Source: Streptomyces ochraceiscleroticus
GTDB taxonomy: Bacteria; Actinomycetota; Actinomycetes; Streptomycetales; Streptomycetaceae
NCBI RefSeq assembly: GCF_000720485.1
Contig: NZ_JOAX01000039.1
Span: forward strand, 1 to 64,000
Length of the DNA stretch: 64,000 nt
Reading direction: 5' to 3'
Within the stretch, counting starts at the first letter, position 1, and each line of letters opens with the position of its first letter. The position numbers and the translations under genes are program-made. Below are positions 53,054 to 62,222 of this stretch, one piece after another. The notes under the pieces are model-generated. The model ran no database searches. It saw only the letters and a program-made list of their open reading frames with translations, and was not told the origin of the DNA.

Positions 53054-55504
53054 GTGCACAGAAGACGTCTCAGAATCCGCTCCGCCCTGGCCCTTTGTAC
53101 GGGCGGTCTGCTCGCCGCAGGCTCGCTCGCGCTCGGTGTCACCCCCACCTCCGCCGCGCCGACCGCGCCGGCGGCCGCCGCCGAGGACTTCCAGCAGGTC
53201 ACCCTGGCCAAGGGCGAGGCCGAGACGGGCGAGCCGATGACGCTCGCCGTCCTCCCCGACCGCTCGGTCCTGCACACGTCCCGCGACGGCACGCTCCGGC
53301 TGACCGACGCCACCGGCTACACCAAGGTCGCCGGCAAGCTCCCCGTCTACACGCACGACGAGGAGGGCCTGCAGGGCGTCGGCGTCGACCCCGGCTTCAA
53401 GGACAACCGGTTCATCTACCTGTTCTACGCCCCGCCTTTGGACACCCCGGCCGGTGACGCGCCCGACAACGGCACCGCCGCCGACTTCGCCAAGTTCGAC
53501 GGCCTGAACCGGCTGTCCCGCTTCGTCCTCAAGGCGGACGGCACGCTGGACACCGCCAGTGAGAAGAAGATCCTGGAGGTGCCCACCTCGCGTGGCACCT
53601 GCTGCCACGTCGGCGGCGACATCGACTTCGACGCGCAGGGCAACCTCTACCTCTCCACCGGCGACGACTCCAACCCGTTCGCCTCGGACGGCTACACGCC
53701 CATCGATGAGCGCGCCGACCGCAACCCGGCGTACGACGCCCAGCGCACTTCCGGCAACACCAACGACCTGCGCGGCAAGATCCTGCGCATCAAGGTCAAG
53801 GCCGACGGCTCGTACGACATCCCCGAGGGCAACCTCTTCGCGCCCGGCACCGAGAAGACCCGGCCCGAGATCTACGCCATGGGCTTCCGCAACCCCTTCC
53901 GGATGAGCGTCGACAAGCCCACCGGCATTGTCTACGTCGGCGACTACGGCCCCGACGCCGGTTCCGCCAGCCCCACCCGCGGCCCTGCCGGACAGGTCGA
54001 GTTCGCCCGCGTCACCAAGGCCGGCAACTACGGCTGGCCGTACTGCACCGGCAACAACGACGCGTACGTCGACTACGACTTCGCCACCGGCACGTCCGGC
54101 GAGTCCTTCGACTGCGCCGCGCCCAAGAACACCTCGGTGCACAACACCGGCCTGACCGACCTGCCCCCGGCCCAAGCCGCGTGGATACCGTATGACAACG
54201 CCTCCGTACCGGAGCTCGGCAGCGGCTCGGAGTCCCCGATGGGCGGCCCGGTCTACCGCTATGACGCCGCCCTGGACTCCAAGGTTAAGTTCCCCGAGTC
54301 CTACGACGGTGACTTCTTCGCCGGCGAGTTCGGCCGCCAGTGGATCAAGCGGATCGAGCAGGACGCGGACGGCAAGGTCCAGTCGATCAACCCGTTCCCC
54401 TGGAGCGGCACCCAGATCATGGACATGTCCTTCGGCCCGGACGGCGCGCTGTACGTGCTGGACTACGGGCTGAGCTGGTTCGGCGGCGACGAGCACTCCG
54501 CGCTGTACCGCATAGAGAATGCCACCGACGGCCACTCCCCGGTCGCCGAGGCGAAGGTCGACCGCACCTCGGGCCAGGCGCCCCTGAAGGCGAAGTTCAG
54601 CGCGACCGCGACCGACCAGGACGGTGACGCGCTCACGTATGCCTGGGACTTCGGCGACAACACCACATCCACGGCGCAGAACCCCGCCCACACGTACAAG
54701 AAGAACGGCACCTACACGGCGACCGTCACCGCGAAGGACGCGTCCGGCCGCACCGGCTCGGCCAGCGTGCACCTCACGGTCGGCAACACCGCCCCCAAGG
54801 TGACGCTCGAACTCCCCGGCAACGGCCAGCTCTTCACCTTCGGCGACAAGGTCCCCTTCAAGGTCAAGGTCACCGATCCCGAGGACGGCCAGATCGACTG
54901 CTCGAAGGTCACCGTCACGCACATCCTCGGCCACGACAGCCACGGCCACGCCGTCACCTCGGCCAACGGCTGCGAGGGCACTATCCAGACCCTGGCCGAC
55001 GGTGAACACGACGCCAACGCCAACATCTTCGGTGTCTTCGACGCCGAGTACACCGACAAGGGCGCCAACGGCCAGCCCGCGCTGACCACCCACGACCAGA
55101 ACGTCGTCCAGCCCAAGCACCGCCAGGCCGAGCACTTCGGCACCTCCAAGGGTGTCAAGGCGGTCGACCACACGCCGGCACACGGCGGCAAGACCGTTGG
55201 CGACATCCACAACGGCGACTGGATCGGCTTCACCCCCTACATCGTCTCCAACGCCACCAAGCTGACCGCCCGGGTCGCCTCCGCAGGCACCGGCGGCACG
55301 CTGGAGATCCGTACGGGCAAGCCCGACGGCAGTCTGCTCGGCACGGCAAAGGTGCCGGTGACCGGCGGCTGGGAGACGTACACCGACGTCAGCACGGCCA
55401 TCGCGAAGCCGCCCGCCGGGACGACGACGCTCTACCTCGTCTTCAAGGGGAGCGGCACGGACGCGCTGTACGAGGTGGACGACTTCGAGATCACTACGAA
55501 GTGA
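53054..55504 (+). CDS. Secreted PQQ-type sugar dehydrogenase with PKD and carbohydrate-binding domains
   Basis: About 816 residues. A signal peptide (RRRLRIRSALALCTGGLLAAGSLALG, cleavage near SAAP) is followed by a six-bladed propeller of the glucose/sorbosone dehydrogenase family (DEEGLQGVGVDPGF, GGDIDFDAQGNLYLSTGD, GFRNPFRMSVD, YGWPYCTGNN). A PKD domain follows (DGDALTYAWDFGDN), then a C-terminal CBM6-like domain (HRQAEHFG, TLYLVFKG, VDDFEIT). It should act on extracellular sugar ends or polysaccharide. The GTG at 53054 follows GGGAGG; the ATG at 52973 lacks one. Its TGA stop is followed in the same frame by a ThuA domain. Confidence 0.9.
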   Translation: MHRRRLRIRSALALCTGGLLAAGSLALGVTPTSAAPTAPAAAAEDFQQVTLAKGEAETGEPMTLAVLPDRSVLHTSRDGTLRLTDATGYTKVAGKLPVYTHDEEGLQGVGVDPGFKDNRFIYLFYAPPLDTPAGDAPDNGTAADFAKFDGLNRLSRFVLKADGTLDTASEKKILEVPTSRGTCCHVGGDIDFDAQGNLYLSTGDDSNPFASDGYTPIDERADRNPAYDAQRTSGNTNDLRGKILRIKVKADGSYDIPEGNLFAPGTEKTRPEIYAMGFRNPFRMSVDKPTGIVYVGDYGPDAGSASPTRGPAGQVEFARVTKAGNYGWPYCTGNNDAYVDYDFATGTSGESFDCAAPKNTSVHNTGLTDLPPAQAAWIPYDNASVPELGSGSESPMGGPVYRYDAALDSKVKFPESYDGDFFAGEFGRQWIKRIEQDADGKVQSINPFPWSGTQIMDMSFGPDGALYVLDYGLSWFGGDEHSALYRIENATDGHSPVAEAKVDRTSGQAPLKAKFSATATDQDGDALTYAWDFGDNTTSTAQNPAHTYKKNGTYTATVTAKDASGRTGSASVHLTVGNTAPKVTLELPGNGQLFTFGDKVPFKVKVTDPEDGQIDCSKVTVTHILGHDSHGHAVTSANGCEGTIQTLADGEHDANANIFGVFDAEYTDKGANGQPALTTHDQNVVQPKHRQAEHFGTSKGVKAVDHTPAHGGKTVGDIHNGDWIGFTPYIVSNATKLTARVASAGTGGTLEIRTGKPDGSLLGTAKVPVTGGWETYTDVSTAIAKPPAGTTTLYLVFKGSGTDALYEVDDFEITTK

Positions 55505-56797
55505 CACCGCCGCACTGACGGCCGGCGCGGCGGGTGGGCCAGGTGGCCCGCCGGCTTCCGCCACGACTCGATTCCGCAGGGCATCGCCACGGTCAAGGAG
55601 CTCGGCGCGGAGCACGGCTTCGCCGTCGACGCGACGGAGGACGCCGGCGCCTTCACCGACGCCAACCTCGCCCGCTACGACGCCGTGGTCTTCCTCTCCA
55701 CGACCGGCGACGTCCTCGATGCCGCCCAGCAGACCGCCTTCGAGAAGTACATCGCCAAGGGCGGCGGCTACGTCGGGGTACACGCGGCCGCCGACACCGA
55801 GTACGACTGGCCCTTCTACGGCGGCCTGGCCGGCGCGTACTTCCAGTCGCACCCGGCCATCCAGCCCGCCACCGTACGCGTGGAGGACCGGGCCCACCCC
55901 GCCACCGCCCACCTGGCGGCGGCCTGGGACCGCACCGACGAGTGGTACAACTACCGCACCAATCCGCGCGAGCGCGCCCACGTCCTCGCCACCCTCGACG
56001 AGTCGACGTACACCGGCGGCACGATGAGCGGGGACCACCCGCTCGCCTGGTGCCAGGAGTACAGCGGCGGCCGCGCCTTCTACACGGGCGCCGGCCACAC
56101 CAAGGAGTCCTACGCGGAGCCCGCCTTCCGTACGCACCTCCTCGGCGGTATCCAATATGCGACAGGCCGGGCTCAGGCCGACTGCCGACCGGAGACTGGA
56201 TACACCGCCCTCTTCGACGGCACCGCGGCGAGCCTGAAGGGCTGGAAGCAGGCGGGCCCCGGCTCCTTCACCCTGAACGAGGACGACGGCACGCTCACCT
56301 CCACGGGCGGCATGGGCATGCTCTGGTACGCGGCCGAGGAGCAGCACGCCTACTCCCTGAAGCTGGACTGGAAGATGGCGAGCCAGTCCGGTGACGACAA
56401 CTCGGGTGTCTACGTGGGCTTCCCCGCCTCCGACGACCCCTGGTCGGCGGTGAACAACGGCTACGAGATCCAGATCGACGCCACCGACACCCCCGACCAC
56501 ACCACCGGCTCCGTCTACGGCTTCAAGGCGGCGGACATCGAGGCCCGGGACGCGGCCCTGAACCCGCCGGGGGAGTGGAACACCTACGAGATCCGCGTCC
56601 AGGGCGAACGCCTGAAGGTCTTCCTCAACGGCCGCAAGATCAACGACTTCACCAACCACGACCCGGCCCGCTCCCTGCGCCAGGGCTACGTCGGCATCCA
56701 GAACCACGGCTCCGAAGACCAGGTGGCCTTCCGCCACATACGGATCAAGGAGCTGAAGGAGCTGAAGGAACTGTCGGAGAAGGGCAGTCGCGGGTGA
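55505..56797 (+). pseudogene. ThuA-DUF1080 protein lacking its start and signal peptide (5'-truncated)
   Basis: Directly after the TGA of the sugar dehydrogenase, in the same frame, comes a ThuA-like domain from GFRHDSIPQGIATVKELG onward (base 55553), then a 3-keto-disaccharide-hydrolase (DUF1080) domain (YTALFDGTAASLKGW, DDNSGVYVGFP, EWNTYEIRVQGE). The first strand of ThuA and any signal peptide are missing. No ATG or GTG lies in frame before 55685, which is already some 40 residues inside the domain. So it is a truncated pseudogene, or it is made only by reading through the TGA. The C-terminus ends in a 9-base repeat (ELKELKEL). Confidence 0.75.
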
Positions 56798-56823
56798 GCG
56801 GGGGCGGGGAGATGGGAGAGCGT

Positions 56824-58014
56824 ATGGGTACGAGTAGTGGTTCCAGTTCCGGTTCCGGTTCCAGTTCTGGTCGTACGGGGGTGTGGCTGGTCGGTGCGCG
56901 GGGCTCGGTCGCGACGACCGTGGTCGCGGGTTGCGCGGCACTCGCCGCCGGTCTGCACGAGCCGACCGGCATGGTCACCGAGACCGCCGCGTTCGCCGAC
57001 GTCCCGCTGCCGCCGCTCGCTTCACTGGTCTTCGGCGGCCATGACATCACGTCGTGCCCGTTGCCGAAGCGCGCCGAGCAGCTCGCCGCGGGCGGCGTGA
57101 TGCCGCACGGCCTGCCCCGTTCGGTACACGCCGAACTCGCCGCCGCCGACGCCGAGATCCGCCCCGGCGGCCCGCAGCCGGGCGACACCCGCGACGACGA
57201 GGCACTCGCTGCCGCCTTCGCCACGGACCTGCGCACGTTCCGCAGTGCGCATGATCTGGACCGGGTGGTCGTGATCAACGTGGCGTCCACGGAGCCGGGG
57301 CTGGGGTCGGCGTCGGACGCGGGGCCGGGGACGGAGGCGGAGCGGGGCGGTGACCGGCTTCCGGCCAGTTCCCTCTACGCGCTCGCCGCCCTCCGCGCCG
57401 GCTGCCCGTACGTCAACTTCACACCCTCCACCGGACTCCACCACCCCGTCCTCCGCGACATGGCCCGCTGCAGCGGGCTCCCGTACGCGGGCCGGGACGG
57501 CAAGACGGGCCAGACCCTGCTGCGCTCCGCCCTCGCGCCGATGCTGGCGCAGCGTGCGCTGAACGTACGGGCCTGGTCCGGTACGAACCTGCTCGGCGGG
57601 GGAGACGGTGCCGCGCTCGCCGACCCGGCCGCCGCCGCCGCGAAGAACGCGGGCAAGGCCGCCGTGCTCCGCGACACCCTCGGCGAACTCCCGCCCGGTG
57701 ACCTCCACATCGACAACGTCCCGGCACTCGGCGACTGGAAGACGGCCTGGGACCACGTCGCGGTCGACGGTTTCCTCGGGAGCCGGGTGATCCTCCAGAC
57801 TATCTGGCAGGGCTGCGACTCGGCGCTCGCCGCCCCGCTCGTACTGGACCTGGCCCGCCTGGTGGCGGCTGCCCACGCGGCCGGCCTCAGCGGCCCGCTC
57901 CCCGGACTCGGCTTCTACTTCAAGGACCCGGACGGCGGCCCGGCCGCCCTGTCGGACCAGTACACGGTCCTCACCACCACCTTCGCCACCCAGCTCCGGG
58001 AGGCGCGCAGATGA
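56824..58014 (+). CDS. Inositol-3-phosphate synthase family protein of the ebo cluster
   Basis: This 396-residue protein has the NAD motif VWLVGARGSVATTVVAG, WSGTNLLGGGDG, and the catalytic-domain stretch LGDWKTAWDHVAVDGFLGS with WQGCDSALAAPLVLDLARL, which follow myo-inositol-phosphate synthases. Family members cyclise glucose-6-phosphate through an NAD-dependent aldol step. The ATG at 56824 follows GGGAG; GTG 56794 overlaps the previous stop. The N-terminus has a Ser/Gly run from a hexamer repeat. It leads the ebo-type operon in the place held elsewhere by EboD, another sugar-phosphate cyclase. Confidence 0.85.
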   Translation: MGTSSGSSSGSGSSSGRTGVWLVGARGSVATTVVAGCAALAAGLHEPTGMVTETAAFADVPLPPLASLVFGGHDITSCPLPKRAEQLAAGGVMPHGLPRSVHAELAAADAEIRPGGPQPGDTRDDEALAAAFATDLRTFRSAHDLDRVVVINVASTEPGLGSASDAGPGTEAERGGDRLPASSLYALAALRAGCPYVNFTPSTGLHHPVLRDMARCSGLPYAGRDGKTGQTLLRSALAPMLAQRALNVRAWSGTNLLGGGDGAALADPAAAAAKNAGKAAVLRDTLGELPPGDLHIDNVPALGDWKTAWDHVAVDGFLGSRVILQTIWQGCDSALAAPLVLDLARLVAAAHAAGLSGPLPGLGFYFKDPDGGPAALSDQYTVLTTTFATQLREARR

Positions 58015-59606
58015 TCCCTCTCCCACGCTTCCTCCGCCGGGCAGCGTCGGTCCCGGCGCCGGCTTCTGCCTCGGCGTTGGCTTCGGTGCCGGCGGTGCCG
58101 ATGGAGCGGGCGGTGCCGGCGTCGGCAGCGTCCGTGTCGCGTCGCCCGCGCGGCGGGGGAGTCGGCCAACCGCGCCGTGGGCCGGTTGGAAGGGTCCTCG
58201 GCTCCCTCGGCAGTCCCGACGGCGAGGCCCCCGAGCGCGCCACCGATTCCGACGGCGAGGCTCCCGGCCGCGCCACCGGTTCCGGCGGCGAGGTCTCCCG
58301 CCACCCACTCCGCGCCTGGGCGGAGCTGCTCCGGATCTCCGCTCCGGCCAGCGTCCCCGGTGACCTCCTCGCCGGGGCCGCGGCCGCCGGGCTGCGTCCC
58401 AACGCCCGTACCGCGCTGGCCGCCTGCTCCTCCCTCTGCCTGTACGAAGCCGGCATGGCCCTGAACGACTGGGCCGACCGCGACATCGACGCCCTCGAAC
58501 GCCCGCATCGCCCCATCCCCTCCGGCCGGATCAGCCCCGGCGCGGCCCTCGCCGCGGCCGGCGGGCTGACGGCGGCGGGCCTGGCGTGCGCGGCGGCGGC
58601 CGGCCGCCCGGCCCTGGCCACCGCCACCGCCCTGGCCGCCACCGTCTGGGCCTACGACCTGCACCTCAAGAACACCCCCGCCGGCCCCACCGCCATGGCC
58701 TGCGCCCGAGCCCTCGACCTCCTCCAGGGCGCCGTCGCAACGACGGGCAGGGGCAGCGGTACGAGTGCGGGTAAGGACAGCGGCACGAGTACGGGCGCGG
58801 GTACCGCTGCTGGCGCCGCTGCGGGTGCGGGGACGGGGACGGGGCGGGGGACGGCCGCGCGTACTGCCGGAGCGCCGCCGCTCTCCGCCTCCCTCCGCAC
58901 GGCCCCCACCCCCCGTCCGCACACCAGGGCCGCTCTCCGCGCCCTCCCCTCGGCCGCCCTGCTCGGCGCGCACACCTTCACCGTCACCACCGTCTCCCGC
59001 CGCGAAGCCCAGGGCTCCTCCTCGTCCCTCCCCCTCCTCGCCCTCGCCGCCGTCACCGCGCTCGCCAACGCGGCAGCCGGCCGCCGCACCACCCCGAGCC
59101 GCAACGCAACCCGCCCATCAGCGCAAGGCAACGCAACACCGCAACCCGTGCAAGCCAACGCAACGCCGCCACCTGCGCAAACCAACGCAGCCCGACCATC
59201 TGCCCAAGGCACAGCAGCCCCGGTGCCGGCACAAGGCAAAGCAATCCCGCCGCATGTGCAAGGCATAACAACTCCGCCGCATGTGCGACGCAACGCCGCC
59301 CCGCCACTCGCACAAGGCGGCAAAGCTCCCACCGCCGGGCGACGACCGACGCTCCCCCCGGCGACGGCCTTCGCACCCCCTCTCCTCGCCGCGGGCTACG
59401 CGGTCACCGCCGCCCGCCCCCTCCTCGTCGCCGCGCTCAATCCCTCACCCCACTTCCTCCAGCGGGCCGTCGGCGGCGGCATCCGCGCGATGATCCCGCT
59501 GCAGGCGGCCCTCGCCGCACGAGCCGGTGCCCCGGTCACCGGCGCCGCGGTGCTCGCGCTCATCCCCGTCGCCCGTCGCCTGTCCCGAAAGGTCAGTCCG
59601 ACATGA
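58011..59606 (+). CDS. eboC: SCO3242-type UbiA prenyltransferase (EboC) with large repeat insertions
   Basis: This 531-residue membrane protein is much longer than the usual 290-300. The core has the UbiA aspartate motif NDWADRDIDALERPHRPIPSG (about residues 151-171) and the second region YDLHLKNTPAGP. An N-terminal extension holds an 11-residue repeat (DGEAPERATDS, DGEAPGRATGS), and two low-complexity insertions lie in loops: a Gly/Ser/Thr/Ala run (about 245-285) and nine 9-residue repeats (about 363-443). EboC is thought to prenylate a cyclitol- or sugar-derived head group. Coupled by ATGA overlaps at both ends. Confidence 0.88.
   Translation: MIPLPRFLRRAASVPAPASASALASVPAVPMERAVPASAASVSRRPRGGGVGQPRRGPVGRVLGSLGSPDGEAPERATDSDGEAPGRATGSGGEVSRHPLRAWAELLRISAPASVPGDLLAGAAAAGLRPNARTALAACSSLCLYEAGMALNDWADRDIDALERPHRPIPSGRISPGAALAAAGGLTAAGLACAAAAGRPALATATALAATVWAYDLHLKNTPAGPTAMACARALDLLQGAVATTGRGSGTSAGKDSGTSTGAGTAAGAAAGAGTGTGRGTAARTAGAPPLSASLRTAPTPRPHTRAALRALPSAALLGAHTFTVTTVSRREAQGSSSSLPLLALAAVTALANAAAGRRTTPSRNATRPSAQGNATPQPVQANATPPPAQTNAARPSAQGTAAPVPAQGKAIPPHVQGITTPPHVRRNAAPPLAQGGKAPTAGRRPTLPPATAFAPPLLAAGYAVTAARPLLVAALNPSPHFLQRAVGGGIRAMIPLQAALAARAGAPVTGAAVLALIPVARRLSRKVSPT
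59097..59339 (+). repeat. 27-base tandem repeat (nine copies) inside eboC
   Basis: Units of 27 bases from 59097 keep frame and encode 9-residue units of the type QGNATPQPV, QANATPPPA, QTNAARPSA, QGTAAPVPA and QGKAIPPHV. The repeat lies in a predicted loop between membrane segments. Unit-to-unit identity is highest in the CAAGGCAA start. Confidence 0.93.
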
Positions 59607-60571
59607 CCTCAACGCCCCCGCCACGCGACGCCCCCCTCCCACCGCACTCCGCGGCTTCACCGCCCCTCCGCCTCGCCTACGGAACCAACGGCCTCACCGA
59701 CCTCCGCCTGACCGACGCCCTGGCCCTCCTCTCCGACCTCGGCTACGACGGCGTCGCGCTCACCCTCGACCACATGCACCTCGACCCCCTCGCCCCGGGC
59801 CTGACCGCCCGCACGGCGCGGGTGGCCGACACCCTGCGCGACACGGGCCTCGCCGTCGCGATCGAGACCGGCGCCCGCTACGTACTCGACCCACGTCGCA
59901 AACACCACCCCACCCTCATCGACCCCGACCCGGACGCCCGCGCCGCCCGCACCGACCTGCTCCGCACCGCCGTACGCGTCGGCGCGGACCTGGGCGCCAC
60001 CGCCGTCCACTGCTTCAGCGGCGTACGCGACCCCGAAAGCACGGACGCCGACTCCTGGCAGCGCCTCGCCGCCGCTCTGGACCCCGTCGCCGCGGCGGCC
60101 TCGGACGCCGGCCTGCCGCTCGCCGTAGAACCGGAACCCGGCCACCTCCTCTCCGACCTCGCCGGCTTCCACCACCTCCGTACGGTCATGGGCGCGCCCG
60201 ACCCGGACGTACTCGGGCTGACCCTCGACATCGGCCACTGCCAGTGCCTGGAACCGGCCCCGCCCGCCGACTGCGTCCGTGCCGCCACTCCCTGGACCCG
60301 GCACGTCCAGCTGGAGGACATGCGCCGCGGCGTCCACGAACACCTCCCGTTCGGTGACGGCGAGATCGACTTCCCGCCGGTACTCGCCGCCCTCCGCGAC
60401 ACGGCCTACCGCGGCCTGGTCAGCGTCGAGCTGCCCCGCCACTCCCACGCCGGACCCGAACTGGCCCGCACCTCCCTCCACTTCCTCCGTTCCCACCTCC
60501 ACACATCACACCGTCCGGCCACTCCGGCCCAGCTCTCCGCCGCCGGGCGTATAGGAGGCGCCCCGTGCTGA
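59603..60571 (+). CDS. Sugar phosphate isomerase/epimerase of the ebo cluster
   Basis: This 322-residue TIM-barrel protein has LALLSDLGYDGVALTLDHMHL, the metal residues in LAVEPEPGHLL (Glu), LTLDIGHCQCLE (Asp/His), RHVQLEDMRRGVHEHLPFGDGEIDF and VSVELPRHSH (Glu). In ebo clusters such proteins stand beside the prenyltransferase and EboA. It starts in an ATGA with eboC, and the next gene begins seven bases before its stop. It likely isomerises the cyclised or keto intermediate. Confidence 0.88.
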   Translation: MTSTPPPRDAPLPPHSAASPPLRLAYGTNGLTDLRLTDALALLSDLGYDGVALTLDHMHLDPLAPGLTARTARVADTLRDTGLAVAIETGARYVLDPRRKHHPTLIDPDPDARAARTDLLRTAVRVGADLGATAVHCFSGVRDPESTDADSWQRLAAALDPVAAAASDAGLPLAVEPEPGHLLSDLAGFHHLRTVMGAPDPDVLGLTLDIGHCQCLEPAPPADCVRAATPWTRHVQLEDMRRGVHEHLPFGDGEIDFPPVLAALRDTAYRGLVSVELPRHSHAGPELARTSLHFLRSHLHTSHRPATPAQLSAAGRIGGAPC

Positions 60572-61353
60572 CCCCGGACCTGCCCCCTGAGGATCCCTGG
60601 ATCACCCGCCTCGACAAGGCCCTCCGCGACCGCCTCAGCACCAGCGCCCGCACCTGGCTCGACGAGGCGCTCACCGAAGCCACCTCCCACGCCGCCGCAG
60701 CAGCCGCACCCGCAACCGACACCGAAGCGCCCGCCCCGGCCCGGCGCTCGCCGTCGCCGGCCGCCCCTCCCGTCTGGGAGCCCCGATTCGCCTCCGCCGG
60801 CCGGCACTGCCTGCGGAGCGAACCGCCGCATCATGCCGACCCGGAGGCCGCCGAGGCCGCGCGGGTACTGATCCTGTGTGCCGCCCGTGCCGACGGCGCC
60901 ACCGTCGCCCGGCTGTACGAGCACGGCACGGCCGCCGAACGCCGGGCCGTACTCCTCGCACTCCCGCACCTGCCCCTGCACACAGGCGGCACGACCGGCA
61001 CTGACGACCGGCCCGGCCTGCCGCTCATCGAGGACGCCCTGCGGACGAACGACACGCGACTGGTCGCCGCGGCCGTGGGCCCGTACGCCGCACGGCACCT
61101 CGATGCGCACGCCTGGCGGCACGCCGTACTCAAGTGCCTGTTCACCGGGGTATCGGTGGACGCCGTCGCCGGTCTCGCCGAACGCTCCCGCGGCGACGCC
61201 GAACTCGCCCGCATGCTCGGCGACTACGCCCGGGAACGCACCTCGGCCGGCCGCCCCGTACCCGAGGATCTCCCTCGCGTTCTCGTCCTCACTCAGCAGT
61301 CCCCCCTGTCTGCCGACGCCACCGCCGGCCCGTCGTCCTCCGAGGAGGCGTAA
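60565..61353 (+). CDS. eboA: EboA-domain protein
   Basis: This 262-residue, mostly helical protein has the EboA pattern in ARVLILCAARADGATVARLYEHGTAAERRAVLLALPHLPL and VLKCLFTGVSVDAVAGL. It has no signal peptide. Its biochemical role is unknown; in cyanobacteria and algae it marks the ebo operon that is linked to export of metabolites to the periplasm. The GTG at 60565 has TAGGAGG upstream and overlaps the isomerase stop. Confidence 0.88.
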   Translation: MLTPDLPPEDPWITRLDKALRDRLSTSARTWLDEALTEATSHAAAAAAPATDTEAPAPARRSPSPAAPPVWEPRFASAGRHCLRSEPPHHADPEAAEAARVLILCAARADGATVARLYEHGTAAERRAVLLALPHLPLHTGGTTGTDDRPGLPLIEDALRTNDTRLVAAAVGPYAARHLDAHAWRHAVLKCLFTGVSVDAVAGLAERSRGDAELARMLGDYARERTSAGRPVPEDLPRVLVLTQQSPLSADATAGPSSSEEA

Positions 61354-61358
61354 CCCCG

Positions 61359-62207
61359 ATGCGTATCTTCGATCCGCACATCCACATGACCTCCCGCACC
61401 ACCGACGACTACGAGGCCATGTACGCGGCCGGCGTGCGCGCCCTCGTCGAGCCGGCCTTCTGGCTGGGTCAGCCGCGGACCTCACCGGCGAGCTTCTTCG
61501 ACTATTTCGACTCCCTTCTCGGCTGGGAGCCCTTCCGGGCCGCCCAGCACGGCATCGCCCATCACTGCACCATCGCGCTCAACCCCAAAGAGGCGAACGA
61601 CCCCCGCTGTACCCCCGTCCTCGACGCACTGCCCCGCTACCTCGTAAAAGACTCGGTCGTCGCCGTCGGCGAGATCGGCTACGACTCGATGACCCCGGCC
61701 GAGGACACCGCCCTGGCCGCTCAGCTTCAGTTGGCCAGTGATCACGGCCTTCCAGCCCTCGTCCACACCCCCCACCGCGACAAGGCCGCCGGGCTCAAAC
61801 GCACCCTCGACGTCCTGCGCGAATCCGACCTTCCCCCCGATCGAGTCGTCCTGGACCATCTCAATGAAACAACCGTAGGGGATGCCACTGACAGTGGCTG
61901 CTGGCTGGGCTTTTCCATCTATCCGGACACCAAGATGGACCCGGAACGGATGGTGCGGATCCTCCGCGTCCACGGCACGGAGCGGGTCCTCGTCAACTCC
62001 GCCGCGGACTGGGGCCGCAGCGATCCGCTCAAGACGCTGCACGTCGGCGAGGCGATGATCGCCGCGGGATTCTCCGACGACGACGTGGACCAAGTGCTGT
62101 GGCGCAATCCCGTCGCCTTCTACGGCCAGAGCGGCCGGCTCTCCCTCGACATCGCCGACCCCGGCGCCCTCCACGAGGGCAACTCCATCCTCCGCGGCGG
62201 GGAATGA
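61359..62207 (+). CDS. eboB: TatD-family metal-dependent hydrolase (EboB type)
   Basis: This 282-residue protein has the metal motif FDPHIHMTSR at its start, VVAVGEIGYDS, LVHTPHRDKAAG, VVLDHLNE and a late NSAADWG, as in TatD/amidohydrolase-2 barrels. The substrate in ebo clusters is not known. The ATG at 61359 follows GAGGAGG, six bases after the eboA stop. Confidence 0.9.
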   Translation: MRIFDPHIHMTSRTTDDYEAMYAAGVRALVEPAFWLGQPRTSPASFFDYFDSLLGWEPFRAAQHGIAHHCTIALNPKEANDPRCTPVLDALPRYLVKDSVVAVGEIGYDSMTPAEDTALAAQLQLASDHGLPALVHTPHRDKAAGLKRTLDVLRESDLPPDRVVLDHLNETTVGDATDSGCWLGFSIYPDTKMDPERMVRILRVHGTERVLVNSAADWGRSDPLKTLHVGEAMIAAGFSDDDVDQVLWRNPVAFYGQSGRLSLDIADPGALHEGNSILRGGE

Positions 62208-62222
62208 GGAGGCGGCGGACCC

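Noticed and set aside
52916..56941. A minus-strand open frame of more than 1300 codons opposite the sugar dehydrogenase and ThuA region
   Set aside because: It is the antisense of well-supported plus-strand coding sequence. Its translation is low-complexity Val/Gly/Arg/Asp-rich with no domain, as expected from high-GC third positions.
59097..59339. Regular repeat spacing suggestive of a CRISPR array
   Set aside because: Units are contiguous, with no unique spacers, keep reading frame inside a gene, and no cas genes are nearby. It is a coding minisatellite.
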